Notes under the pieces: generated by a model
Databases searched by the model: none
What the model saw: the letters and a program-made list of their open reading frames with translations, nothing else
What the model was told of the DNA's origin: nothing
Shown: piece after piece, positions 33,227-45,061 of the stretch
Layout of the letters: each line of letters begins with the position of its first letter
Numbering within the stretch: the first letter of the stretch is position 1
Position numbers and translations under genes: made by a program
Assembly (NCBI GenBank): GCA_907163345.1
Contig: CAJQUN010000337.1
Coordinates: 186,001 to 250,000, forward strand
Source: Haberlea rhodopensis
Lineage: Eukaryota; Streptophyta; Magnoliopsida; Lamiales; Gesneriaceae
Length of the DNA: 64,000 bases
Reading direction: 5' to 3'

Positions 33227-36200
33227 ATTATCCCCCACTAATAAAATTTCGTCCTCAAAATTTGCACCGGCATACTTTACGTAGCACCAGGACTACACAA
33301 ACAAAGTAAAGCCACAACCCCGATTCCGGACCACATTAGAATCGAATCATCAACTGCGAGAACACCAATCTCGCACCAAACTCTGCAATAGAGCAACGCC
33401 AAAACCAATATAAACCCGAAAGATAACAACATACCTCGATGTGAATGGTCCCGGAAGTCAGTCCATCATGACTGCAAATCAATCAAAAACCCTTTGGTTC
33501 TAACATAGATACCTCTCCATGATATCCACCACTCGCCCACGATGCTTGACACGCATCGTCATGATGTGGACCATTAGTATACAACAGTATACTCACAGAA
33601 AATCCAGTTTCGCTTTCCCGATTATCTCCTCCAAAGGAGTAGTTGCACCACTTGCAATCCGGATCGGGTAAACCACGATCGCTAATCCACACAAAACACA
33701 TCACTACAGATATCTACAACCATGTGTTCCAAGAAGTCCCATCTTGGTCCAAAACACACTATCGAGACTCTACAAGGTCTCAAGTTCCACAGGGGACATG
33801 CAAGACAAACAATTGCATTCCCAAACACGTGTCGACCGTGACACTAAACAAATCCGAATCCTGGCCATCCCTAATTTATCATGGGATTCAACAATCCTAA
33901 AACAGGAAGGCTATCGAATTATCCAACAAGAGCTACCATGATTCCCAAACACGACAATCCCTCCTCAGGGGAAGTCAAACGGACCTCACAATTATTCCTT
34001 AGAATGCATCGTGTCATCGAGATTTCCGATCTCGAATTGTCACAATCTCCCACCGGAGATTCATCAAACCAAGCACACTAATCCGACGTTCAACAAGGAA
34101 CGAAATAGAGTTGACATTCGTATACACACACGGGTATACATGTCTAAGCACCAACACAACAGGCACACTCAAAGCAATAGACTCGGGTATCTCTAAGCAT
34201 ACCCAAAGTCCCAAAACCTGCTGTCAAACCTCAATTATTCTCACTCCACGGAGAATAGTGGTCGACAGACCAAAGCAAAAGGGTGTGATTTCAACATTAA
34301 CACCACACAACCAAAGCAACGAATCTCCCAAAAGATTCAACCGGCAGGTATATCAATACCGCCTTTCCCACAAGGATCGTGTCATGAATCCATGACCTTC
34401 CAACCTCGAACCACCGTCCGGAAACCTGGATATACATACCAACATATATCTCGGAACCAAAATATGCAATTGGTTCAGAATAGTGCATCGAAGCCACTAT
34501 CATCAAATCAAAACTCGTATACGCCATGTATACTCAAACAACGATGCCCTGTACTATTGCCATAGTACTCCACACTCGAGCATCACCCCAGAGACGTCTC
34601 CTCGAACGTCTCACTGGAAGTACGAAGCCATCACCTAGTCCAACACTAGTAGGGTTTACCCTGGTTGATTCACGATCAACCCTCAACCAATACTAGCTGC
34701 CTCCATGACAGTACAATCCAAATCTCTCCAAGAGATAAAGTCAATATAGTAGTGTCACTCCACTAAATATACCAATTTCAATTGTGACTTCTGTCGCATA
34801 CCATATGCAAAGATGCTCAACCAGAGCTAACAACGACTTGTCGACGCTCACGTTGGTATTTCCAACAAAATTGAGTTGTCCCAAAACAAGTCTCTTAAAA
34901 CATTTGACGTATAAACGTCTCCACGAGGTATTCCCTGCCTCAATTATCATGCCACAAAGAGACTACAAGAGTCTACCAAAAGTCCTCATCGTATCATCAT
35001 ACGATTCACTGAACTCGAATCCAACGAGCAGTATAACGGCTATCAAAAGCACGCTATAACATTGCCACGATATCTGGCTAAAAGCGCTGCCTCCAAAGGC
35101 TCATATCAAGCCTACCAACGTCTCATACGTTCTACTCGGTATACCATACCGTATCATCCATTTAGAGTAGTGGGTCATCACCCAATATTTCTCTAAAACC
35201 AAAGCATAATGGACATCCCGGTGTCCTTGCTCAACCACGAAGCAATCCTAACCCATTAGGACTTATCCCACACCCTCAGGGTGGGTGTGATCACGCCTAC
35301 CGCAGATCACAACAACAAGCGAGTAGTTTCCTCAATGACTACTCTTACCACCAATCACTTGGCCTAAGCCAAGCTAGCGAGTGTACCCAAGGGTATCATT
35401 ACTCGACCAATATATACTCCAAATATGTGCTGCGGTACAATTCCTGCACGGTGCACCCAATAATTATTCGAGCAACTTGCTCGGCATAATGGTCTCATCA
35501 ACTAGTGACCCAGACACTACCATGTGCCCACCAAAGGCACTCAAACTATACAACTCAATACATAACATAAATGTATTAATCATCAAAACGACGCTACACG
35601 TCTACATAGAACATCAACTATGTCATCGTCATCCCGTGACGGCATATGTCAACATATGGCATCCAATTAACATCGTCAAACATATGACGGTACATGTCAA
35701 TACACGACATCCATAATCTCATCGTCAAACACATGACGTATATAGCAACACGTAGTATCCACAATAATGCTAAAAAAAGTAATATGCCATACCTCATCGC
35801 TATCAAGATAGCGGAATACCTGTATCCATCGTCCACCAGCGGTACACAAGCAGCACCCATCGCTCGTAGGCGACATAATCCAGCGCTACGCACATAGCGG
35901 TATAACCCATCGCTATAGAATCGGCGGCATGATCTCTCGTCATAGAGTCAGCGGCATAAGACATCGCTATAGATATCCGGCGGTATGAACCATCGCCATA
36001 GGTGTAGCGGAATGACCCGTCGCTATGTAATACCCGGTGGCACGAATCATCGCCAATATAATACCCGGCGGCATGAACCATAGCCAATAGAATAGCGGAA
36101 TGAGACATCGCTATCAATATATCCGGCGGCAAGAACCATCGCCAATCAATATAGCGGAATGAACCGTCGCTATCAATATACCTGGCGGCAAGAACCGTCG

Positions 36201-36383
36201 CCAATCAATACACCTGGCGGAATGAACCATCGCCAATCAATATAGCGGAATGAACCGTCGCTATCAATATACCTGGCGGCAAGAACCATCGCCAATCAAT
36301 ACACCTGGCGGAATGAACCATCGCCAATCAATATAGCGGAATGAACCGTCGCTATCAATATACCTGGCGGCAAGAACCATCGC
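33227..36383 (-). other. L1 non-coding internal region, part 1
   Basis: It begins with the polypurine tract (AGTGGGGGATAAT in sense) and the CGTCCTC motif shared with gypsy elements. About 2.5 kb follow without a credible gene: reading frames are short and not shared with any family I know. Sense-strand sequence is homologous to L2 57420-59930. From about 35870 it becomes a tandem hairpin array, where G6 is inserted. Confidence 0.75.
35870..36383 (-). repeat. L1 internal hairpin array, part 1
   Basis: Tandem units of roughly 35 bp. On the plus strand TAGCG-GAATGAACCGT-CGCTA alternates with TGGCG-GAATGAACCAT-CGCCA and TGGCG-GCAAGAACCAT-CGCCA. Stem pairs change together (A-T to G-C). The array is split by G6 and continues at 51917-52180. 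Confidence 0.85.
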
Positions 36384-37133
36384 TGTGATATCCCCGAAAT
36401 GATTAATCGCAATTTGGGAATTAATTGCGTTTATATGTTTAATTATGGTGGTAATTAATTATGTGCTGGATTTATTTATCATGTTGAAATGCTTAGTCAC
36501 ATGGTAGGTGTGACTGGGAATGCATTTTGGGGTGCATGTGATGCATGTTGGGATAATTGGGTGTTGGCATGATTTAATTGTAATGGTTGGCGAATAAATG
36601 GAAAGCATGAGTTTAATTATGATTTTGGTGCATTTTGGTGGAATGCCTTTTAAATACCATGTTGGAGTATTTTGGACATCATGCTAATTGTTGGGATACA
36701 ATTTATTTGTCATATATTAACTTTTACCACACCCTCACCCATCACTTTACGATTTACTCTCTAAATCCCCAAATCTCTCCCAAACCCTCACTTTTCCCCT
36801 CAAACTCGATTTTGGCACCAAAGTGGACAAGAAGTTCTTGTAAAAGCTTTGTTCTTGTACTTCTTGGTAAGATTTGAGGCCTAGGATGTTTATATATCAT
36901 TCCTTGTTGTTCTTATAATGTTTGGTTTGAGTTTTGGAAAGTTTTGAAGGGTTTTGAAATGGGTTTGTTGGGGTTGGTATTATTTTGGTTGGGTGTTGGA
37001 TTTATGAGTATATGAGTATGTTTATTGAAGGTTTTTAGTGATTTGGTATGGTTGATGTTTTAATATTTGAGTTTGTTTGAGTTGGGGAAGGAGAAGGATG
37101 AATAGTGCCCGAAAATCGGGTGTACAGGACTCG

Positions 37134-37341
37134 GCGATCGATCGGCACCTTCCACCGATCGATCGCGAGCTGCAAAGGTGAAGGCAGTAGCCTTCAGCGA
37201 TCGATCGCGAGTTTGGCGCGATCGATCGGCGAGGTCGTGATCGATCGGCGCAAACTCGGCGATCGATCGCGAATTGAAAAATTTTGTTGGACGAGGCAGT
37301 GTAGTCTCGGGATCGATCGGGGCTACATGGAGATCGATCGC
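37134..37341. repeat. Eight-site palindrome array, G6 LTR
   Basis: Sites start at 37134, 37155, 37197, 37218, 37237, 37259, 37309 and 37330, with spacings 21, 42, 21, 19, 22, 50 and 21, exactly as in G4. Variants include GTGATCGATCGG and GGGATCGATCGG. Confidence 0.93.
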
Positions 37342-37694
37342 GAGACACCAAAATGGGTGTTTTTGATTATTTTTGTGGGATTTTTGGTATTGGACTATTA
37401 TTGGGTTCTAATATTGATTTTTGTGAATATGTAGAACCATCCCAGGTGGCAACACAGCCAAGGAAGTGAAGTCCTACCACATCCTACATTTTGGAAAGGT
37501 ACGTAGAAGACGTACGGGCACCCAACGGTACATGTATCTAATATACTCATTGTTTATGCATTGTGGATGCGAGTATATATGGGATTATGCATTGTGGATG
37601 CAAATACATGTTGAATTATGCATGATGATTGTATATGCATATGATGGTTATTGGTGCACATCCCATGAGTCGTGGTCATCCCTTGATGATTTTA

Positions 37695-37880
37695 ATGCTT
37701 GCCGCCATTTGATTTGTTGCCGCTAAATGTGAAGCGAGGGGTGGGAGCGCCGCATGTCACATTTGAGCGTGGTTATCATATAGGGCGAGGAAAGAATATT
37801 TGCCGCTCAATGTGAAGCGAGGGGTGGGAGCGCCGCATGTCCATTGAAGCGAGGTTATTCTATGCCGCCTATATGTAAAT
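37695..37880 (+). repeat. CGCT/AGCG hairpin repeats, G6 LTR
   Basis: Units such as CGCT-AAATGTGA-AGCG and CGCT-CAATGTGA-AGCG separated by GGGGTGGGAGCGCCGCATGT. Counterpart of 3010-3215 in G1. Confidence 0.7.
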
Positions 37881-38459
37881 AAGCGAGGGGCATTAAAATA
37901 CATTGTGATGGACAGACTAGGGATTGGTGATTGGTATTTGGTATCGATGAGCTGGTATTATGTCATGACATGTTTAGACCATTAAATAATCTATTGATTA
38001 TACTCATGAGTTATGGTACAGGGACAACCAAACTGGAAGCGTTTAAATGCATGGGAAAAACAGGAAGTGTTTTATTGTGATTTATGCATTTACGCCTTAT
38101 ATTCATATTGTGTTGAATATGAATGATATTATTGCTCATGTTTGGGGGTTGTCCTTGTAGGTACTTTTGGCATGATAAAAAGGGGCTAAAGCGGGTTGAG
38201 GCGGTGAGCTTGTGAAGAACACTTTTGATAGATGAAGGACATGATTACTTTTGTATAGTGTCTACTCTAGGAGTAGTGTAAAGCTATAGTAAATACATTC
38301 ATTTGATTGGGAATGTAACTAATCCATTTGATAGTCCTTATTTTTGGCATGTAATTCTTAAAGCTCATAGTCTCAACACGATCATTTTACTCTGATAATT
38401 TATGTTAGCTCTAATTATGCCTTTAATCCGCACTTAAGGAACTAGGGTCCTTACATTAG

Positions 38460-38471
38460 TGGTATCAGAGC
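38460..38471 (+). other. G6 primer-binding site (initiator Met tRNA)
   Basis: TGGTATCAGAGC, four bases after the LTR end at 38455. Confidence 0.95.
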
Positions 38472-38669
38472 AGTGGTTAGAGAACCCGGGAACGAGTGAA
38501 GGGTAGCCTTAGCATGATTGGCTAGGTGCTTACATTTGAAGCATGTTTATGCATGTGGTGCATATTGATGTATATCCTGTTATACTAACATGCTTATTAT
38601 CATTCCTGTTATCTAACGGCATAACATATATATTTGTTTCGGAATTGTTGTTAACCTTTGTGTTACAGC

Positions 38670-41600
38670 ATGGCTGCTATGAATGCGGGGAACCTTAATG
38701 AAGAGGTTGGCGATGTTGGGAGCGTGAAAGCTAGTATTGGTCAGGCAAACCCTCTACCTCCACCAGCTGTAGGCATGGAACCAGTGGCTCAGTTATTACT
38801 ACCTGGTGAGATCAGTCTGACTCAGTTTCTGTCTTACCACCCGCCCCGGTTTGAGGGGACAGAATCAGGGGAGGAGGCCGAAGAGTGGCTAGAAAGACTT
38901 GAGCAGATATTTGTATCGGCTCCTTGTGCTGTTACAGCATGGCTGAGGCTGGCGGAGTTCCAGTTGGCAAAGAAACCTTTAATGTGGTGGAGGAGCACGG
39001 TAATGGAACTGAGAGCACAGGGTGTAGTGATCGATTGGACGCTCTTCAGAACCCGGTTTCTGAACCGGTACTTCTCTGCGGCGGCGAGACAGACGAAGGA
39101 AGATGAGTTTGCAAGCTTGAAACAAGGGAGCATGTCGGTGTCAGACTATGCCATGCATTATTCCTCGTTGCTGAGGTATGTTCCACACATTGCCACCAAC
39201 GGACATGCGAAGATGAGAAACTTCATGAAGGGGTTGCGACCGGAGCTTTTTGACAGGGTTATCACCAATAACCCCACTTCTTTTGATGATGCTCTCACAG
39301 GAGCAGAGCTTGCGGAGATTGGAGTAGGAGCCTATCCTAGTGCCGTACCCCCACAAGCATCACAACAGAGGCAAGCTACTGATAGCTTGAGGCCCCGAGG
39401 AGAGTCATTTAAACCTCGTGGTGCCTCTTCATCTTCGTGGTTCAGTGGGAAGAAATCGTATGGTCAGAAACAAGAGAACAAGAAGAATTGGTCGGCCAAC
39501 CAAGGGCCTGTGCAAGGAAATAGACCGGGAGAGCCAAGGTGCGACAATTGTGGAGGGCCACATTCTTCGAGTAAGTGCCCTGCCTGTTATAGCTGTGGCA
39601 AGATGGGCCACATCTCTCGGTATTGCCCCACTCGGGGAGGACAGTCAGAGTTTCAGGGAAATAGGCCGAGATTTGATGACAGGACAGTGCACCAGAGGCA
39701 GCAGTTTGTGCCTCGACCAACGGGAGGTCAGACAGTGGGACCGTACCAGGGGCAGGTGTATGCGCTGACTAGAGAGCAGGCCCAGGCAGCCCCGGAGGAG
39801 GTGATCGCCGGTACGTGTCATTTATTTACGTACCCTGCTTTTATTTTGATAGATACAGGTGCCTCCCACTCTTTTGTATCTGTGGGCTTTGTGGAGTGAC
39901 ACCATATGCGCACGTCTTCTTTACCCACGCCTCTCATGGTCTCGACACCCACTGGAAGGAATGTTATTGCCGATCGGTTTATGGCAGATTGCCTCATTTA
40001 TTTTGAGGGCAACGAGTTGAAGACAGACTTGATTGTGTTGGGCATGTCAGACTTCGACTGCATTGTGGGTATTGATATTCTGAACAGGTATCAGGCCGTG
40101 GTAGATTGCCGGCAGAGAACAGTGAGGTTCAGATCTGATTTGGGAATTCAGTGGACTTTTTATGGCAACGGTTCTCGTGCGAAAATCCCGTTGATTTCGG
40201 CAATCAAGATGTCTCAGTTGTTGGAACGTGGCCACACGGGCTATCTCATCTATGCCGTGGACACGTCTGGGAAGAATAAAGAATTGAGAGTTGAGGATGT
40301 ACCAGTGGTGGCAGAATTTGCTGATGTATTCCCAGAAGAGATCCCAGGTTTCCCACCGGCTAGAAAAGTTGAGTTTGGGATCGAGTTGTTACCGGGGACA
40401 TCCGCTATCTCTCGTGCACCTTACAGGATGGCACCGACAGAGTTGAGAGAGTTGAAGGAGCAGTTGCAGGAGATCCTTGACAAGGGATATATACGCCCGA
40501 GCGTATCGCCATGGGTCGCACCGGTTCTTTTTGTAAAGAAGAAGGATGGTTCGATGATGTTGTGCATCGATTACCGACAACTTAATAAAGTCACAGTGAA
40601 GAACAAGTATCCTCTCCCAAGGATTGATGATCTGTTTGATCAGTTGCAAGGTACCAGACTTTATAGCAAGATTGATTTGAGGTCTGGGTATCACCAGATT
40701 CGAGTCAGGGAGGAAGATGTACAGAAGACAACATTTCGGACTCGGTATGGGCACTACGAGTTCTTAGTGATGCCGTTCGGTGTGACGAACGCCCCGGCTG
40801 TCTTTATGAGCTTGATGAATTGGGTATTCCAACCCTATCTTGACCAGTTCGTCATTGTATTCATCGACGACATTCTCATCTACTCCCGGAGCGAGGAAGA
40901 GCACGTGAAACACTTGAGGACAGTTCCTCAGATTCTCAGAGATCACCAGTTGTATGCCAAGCTCAGCAAGTGTGAATTTTGGTTGAGCAGTGTAGTGTTT
41001 CTGGGGCATGTCATATCTAGCAGCGGGATATCAGTGGATCCCAGGAAGATTGAAGCTGTGATGGAGTGGGCTGCACCCACTTCTGTGCCTGAGATACGGA
41101 GCTTCCTTGGTTTGGCCGGTTATTATCGACGCTTTGTCGAGGGATTTTCGAAGATTGCCAAGCCATTGACACAGTTGACCCAGAAGGGAGTACCATTCTT
41201 TTGGTCAGAAGCTTGTGAGGAGAGCTTCCAGGAGTTGAAGCACCGTTTGACGACGGCGCCAGTATTGGTGATTCCTACGGAAAACTCCAGATTTGTGTTG
41301 TATACCGATGCATCACTTCAGGGCCTTGGGTGTGTACTGATGCAAGATAAGCATGTGGTAGCTTATGCATCGAGGCAGTTAAAGCCGCATGAGACTAGAT
41401 ACCCAGTCCATGACTTGGAATTGGAGGCTATCATCTTCGCCCTGAAAATTTGGAGACATTACTTGTATGGTACTTCATTTACCATTTACACGGATCACAA
41501 GAGCCTCAAGTTTTTATTCACTCAGGCGGAGCTGAACATGAGGCAGAGAAGGTGGATGGACTTACTCAAGGACTATGATTGTGAGATTGAGTACCATCCT

Positions 41601-41692
41601 GGAAAAATGAGGAGTTCTGCTGAGGACGTCATCCATTTGTCGGCTATGATGACTTCCTATTGCCATTTGGGTTATGATTTTGACATAGATAC
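38670..41692 (+). pseudogene. G6 gag-protease-RT-RNase H, 5' segment
   Basis: Start at ATG 38670 (Met-Ala-Ala-Met-Asn). Gag domain, Cys/His knuckles (CDNCGGPHSSSKC and CYSCGKMGHISRYC), protease IDTGASHSF, RT with FIDD and RNase H follow in one frame broken by a single TGA at 39897-39899, where relatives have CGA. A 33-base in-frame gap near 41606 removes the ADALSRK motif after RNase H. C1 interrupts the frame at 41692. Gag would remain translatable up to the protease, so this copy might still make Gag. Confidence 0.94.
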
Positions 41693-43185
41693 TGTTGGGA
41701 TATGCCCTAAGACAAGTCATTAGATGATTGTTTAAGACATACAATGTTTATGGATTTATGAATGGCAATTCATTATTATATATTATTCTTTTAACTGTGC
41801 ATTGTGAATTAATATATATGTTAATGTCCTTAGAATAATATTGTATTATTCTTAAAGATGTCCCTAGTCAAGTATTATCATGAATAGGGATAATGATAAT
41901 ACGTAGAGACTAGTATATGTTGATCGATGAATTGTTCATTGATATGAGATATCAAATCAACATATGGGTACATGTTAGAGAACGATGTACTGGACAGACC
42001 CACCATGAGAATGCAACATGGATAGTTATATGATCGTCATATGCAATTCTCATAGTGATAATAATGTATGTAATCCTTACGACTTGTGATCATCAGAGAT
42101 CCCAACATAAGGAGTTATGTATCTTGATATCGTCAAACGTTACCCGTAACAGGGTAATCTATAAAGGCCACTATTGGATACACTACGAATTATGTAGAGG
42201 GATGTTGACTGATCGAGATAGGATTTGTCCCTCCTATATAACAGGAGATGTGTTTGGCCCTTGATCAAGTGAGAACTAAAATGCATGGCCATGCTCGAAT
42301 GAGTCGATATGAGATATCGAGCTTATTCGTTTATTCTAGTTCTACTTGGGGATCAAGAAATAAAGATTGGATATACGAGTATGACTATTCCATGACTCGT
42401 GTTCAATCTAAACACAAAGGACAAAGGGATTAAGTTACATGATTAATATTATCACAAGTTCTAAAGGTTATGTCGAGTCATTGACATTCTTGTAATTTGG
42501 GTAGCATCGATGTGTTGCTAGATACCGCTCAATGCTTGCGACATAAAATGAGATTTTATGTCACTACCAACATTACGAGATCCTATCGGGTCGCACAAAA
42601 GATTAAATCGAGAAGGGAAATTAAATTCATGGGATGAATTAAATAATTAAGAGGAGTCTTAATTAATAATCATGATGATTAATTAAATCATGGGCTTAAG
42701 CCCATGAGGCTTTATGAAAGCCTTTAATTAATTATATAAAAGATGATTACAAGGTTTTTAATGGCAAGACAATTTTCATAACACAAAACCTACACAAGAA
42801 GAAGCATTCGGCCGCCTCCTCCAATTGCTCTCGGCTTGCTTGATAGTCGAAGGGTGTTGTGGTGGATTCCGGCCATTCTTTCGATTGTGAATCGAGCGTG
42901 CTTAGTGTATCGGTTTAATAACTTGTCTAGCAACTTGTTATTAAACCATCCCTTCACCCGATTTGATCGTGTGGATACCGTTGAGGCAAAACTCATCGAG
43001 TTTTGCTATTGACTCGGAGAAGGCGTAGGACGTGGTGCTGCTCCGTGGAATCTGCTTCAAACACGCAACAAGGGTAAGACTCTTATGTATTCTCTAATCC
43101 GATATGAATCCCTATGTATAGATCTGCTGGCTAGTAATCGTAAAATTTTATTCCGCTGCGTTGTATGCTCTAAGGATTACTAACA
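41693..43185 (+). repeat. C1 5' LTR (1493 bp)
   Basis: TGTTGGGATATGCCC to GGATTACTAACA. It contains the 18-bp perfect palindrome CATGGGCTTAAGCCCATG (42689-42706) next to a TTAATTAA-rich near-palindrome. It has no GCGATCGATCGC array. A strong donor-like GG|GTAAGAC lies at 43074. Confidence 0.96.
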
Positions 43186-43186
43186 G

Positions 43187-43198
43187 TGGTATCAGAGC
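43187..43198 (+). other. C1 primer-binding site (initiator Met tRNA)
   Basis: TGGTATCAGAGC, two bases after the LTR. Confidence 0.95.
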
Positions 43199-45061
43199 CG
43201 TGTACAAGGCTCATATCGGATCTATGTGATTAAATTATGTTAATCATATTAGAATTAATATTGCATGCTATTAAAACTGTTAAATTCATATATGATATGA
43301 AATTAATTTTAGTTTATGAAAATCATCGTATAATTGTATTTGATATAATTGGCGAATAATTGTATACGATTCACGAAAGCGTAAAATCGAGGGTTAGCCC
43401 ATGCATGGCTCACGGCAGCCACCAAAGGATGGCTAGGGTTTCGAACCCTAGTCACCTTGGCTCACGGCCGCCGCATGAGCTAGGGTTTCGAACCCATAAG
43501 CTCGTGCATGGCCATGTAGCCGCCGAATAAGGGCTAGGGTTCGGACCCTGGCTCGTGCATGGGTCAAGCCGTCACACAATCTAGGGTTTTGAACTCTATT
43601 GGCTCGATAAAGTATTGAGAAGGTGCAAGTTGGTTCGATCATGGTCCACGGAATTATGAGGGTCGACGGCTACACCACATGAGGGCTAGGGTTTTTCGAA
43701 CCCTTGGCTGGAGATGGTTAAGCCGTCACCGTCATGAACCGTCCATGGTTGGATCGTAGCTTGTGGCTCATAAATTTCGTTGTTTCAAGCAAGTTGGCTC
43801 GATAAAAAATAAAGATGGTGCGAGGCGGCTAGGGTTTGGAACCCTAGCGCCGCCGCCGCTCGAGCTTGGCTCGGCCATGGGCTAGTGTTTCGAACCCTAA
43901 GCCCATCAATGGTCCAGCCGAGTTGTTGTGGTTCGAACCATGGTGGTTCGAGCTTTAGTCGCTTTAGTTCGTGGCATGTGATGTCCCGAGCGTACGATAA
44001 TTTTTCAAAAATTATTTTACAGTTTTAATTAGAATTAAATTTAAAATGTTTAGAATTTAATTAATTAAATGTTAATGCATGCTTTATGTGTTGTTTGAGC
44101 ATGGTGCGTGGTTATAGCCCTTTGACCTATTAGATAGGATTTGTGGATGTTTGTAATTTATAATACGACCTGCGTGTCGTGCCTTTCTCTATTTTATTCT
44201 AAATGTAATCCCTCCCCTATGTTCCCCTCGAATGTGAATCGAGGAATTCTATATCTTGTAAATAGTGTAGTTTATTTTATTGATGGTGATCAATGAAGAT
44301 GGAGCATCGTGCCGGGATGAGGAGGCCATTCACAAATTGGAGCCAAGGAAGGTGCTTGTGAAGTTACCTTAGGTTGACTCATAGGATTTTCTCATTGGCT
44401 TGAGAAAATCATTAGTATGGACTATAACCATGTCACGTTTAATTATGTATGTTGATGCATGATTTATCTTATGTTTTAGTTTGATAATAGTATTACACAT
44501 ATATGTAGATATGTATACAACTATATGTAGTGGACATATTTTAAATTATCAAATTAATCATGAGATCAATAAATCCCTCTAAAATATTAAGTTTTAGATG
44601 CCTTCCAAAATTAAAAGTACTCGTCAATAACTTCGATTGTACATGTGTGGGTTTGCCAAAGCAAAGCACCGTGGCAATCTTAGTAAGGCGCGAAAGGATA
44701 AAAGTGATATCCGTTATACTTTAATTGGGTACGACTTAACTAGGTTATCTCAATAGGATTGGGAACTTAGAGGCATGGGTTGGATTATAATTCATTTGAT
44801 GAATTGAACAAAGTGTTGTTCGTCCAACTATCCAAGAATTATATGTGATATAATTGACAAAGTGTTGTCTACCTAAATAACCGAGTCTTGGGCGATTAGC
44901 CAAAGCTAACTCAAGATTAGGCGAAATATGGATCTTGGCCCACTAAAGGTTTCGAGGGTTGATATTTTTCAAACAAAATAGTGGGAGTATCATTTAATAT
45001 AAGACCATGTTAAATGATTTAAATCATAAACTTATTTTGCATATTTATATTGTAGATATCC
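43199..45061 (+). other. C1 untranslated leader, with a predicted intron from 43074 to 45055
   Basis: About 1.9 kb without a gene between PBS and gag ATG. The first half carries telobox-like inverted repeats (43433-43903). A donor-like GGGTAAGAC at 43074 inside the LTR and an acceptor-like TTTATATTGTAG ending at 45055, six bases before the ATG, suggest the leader can be spliced out. Splicing is inferred. Confidence 0.55.
43433..43903 (+). repeat. Seven telobox inverted repeats in C1 leader
   Basis: Copies of CTAGGGTTTCGAACCCTAG or close variants at about 43433, 43483, 43535, 43583, 43687, 43829 and 43885. The first and sixth are near-perfect hairpins. AAACCCTA is the plant telobox core, here present as facing pairs. 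Confidence 0.75.

Larger units (their letters stand above)
36384..38455 (+). repeat. G6 5' LTR (2072 bp)
   Basis: TGTGATATCCCCGAAAT to GGGTCCTTACA. The middle (about 36950-37400, with the palindrome array) is close to the G4 LTR, while both ends match the G1 type, so the LTR looks mosaic. AGAACCATCCCAGGT is at about 37433, the donor-like hairpin at 37499-37515, CGCT/AGCG hairpins at 37695-37880, and CTACTC-TAG-GAGTAG near 38262. Confidence 0.95.
37499..38668 (+). other. Predicted leader intron of G6
   Basis: Donor-like AAAG|GTACGTAG at 37499 in the LTR and acceptor-like CCTTTGTGTTACAG ending at 38668, one base before the gag ATG (38670). Removal would delete U5 and the PBS from the gag-pol mRNA. 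Inferred from consensus and conservation only. Confidence 0.4.

Noticed and set aside
35870..36383. Regular repeats with changing spacers, CRISPR-like at first sight
   Set aside because: Units are contiguous hairpin repeats inside a plant LTR element, with no unique spacers and no cas genes.
38460..38471. TGGTATCAGAGC motifs as tRNA gene fragments
   Set aside because: Each sits exactly at an LTR boundary and matches only the tRNA 3' end complement; these are primer-binding sites.
43433..43903. TAGGGTTT copies as an interstitial telomere
   Set aside because: They are dispersed single motifs in inverted pairs, not a tandem TTTAGGG array.
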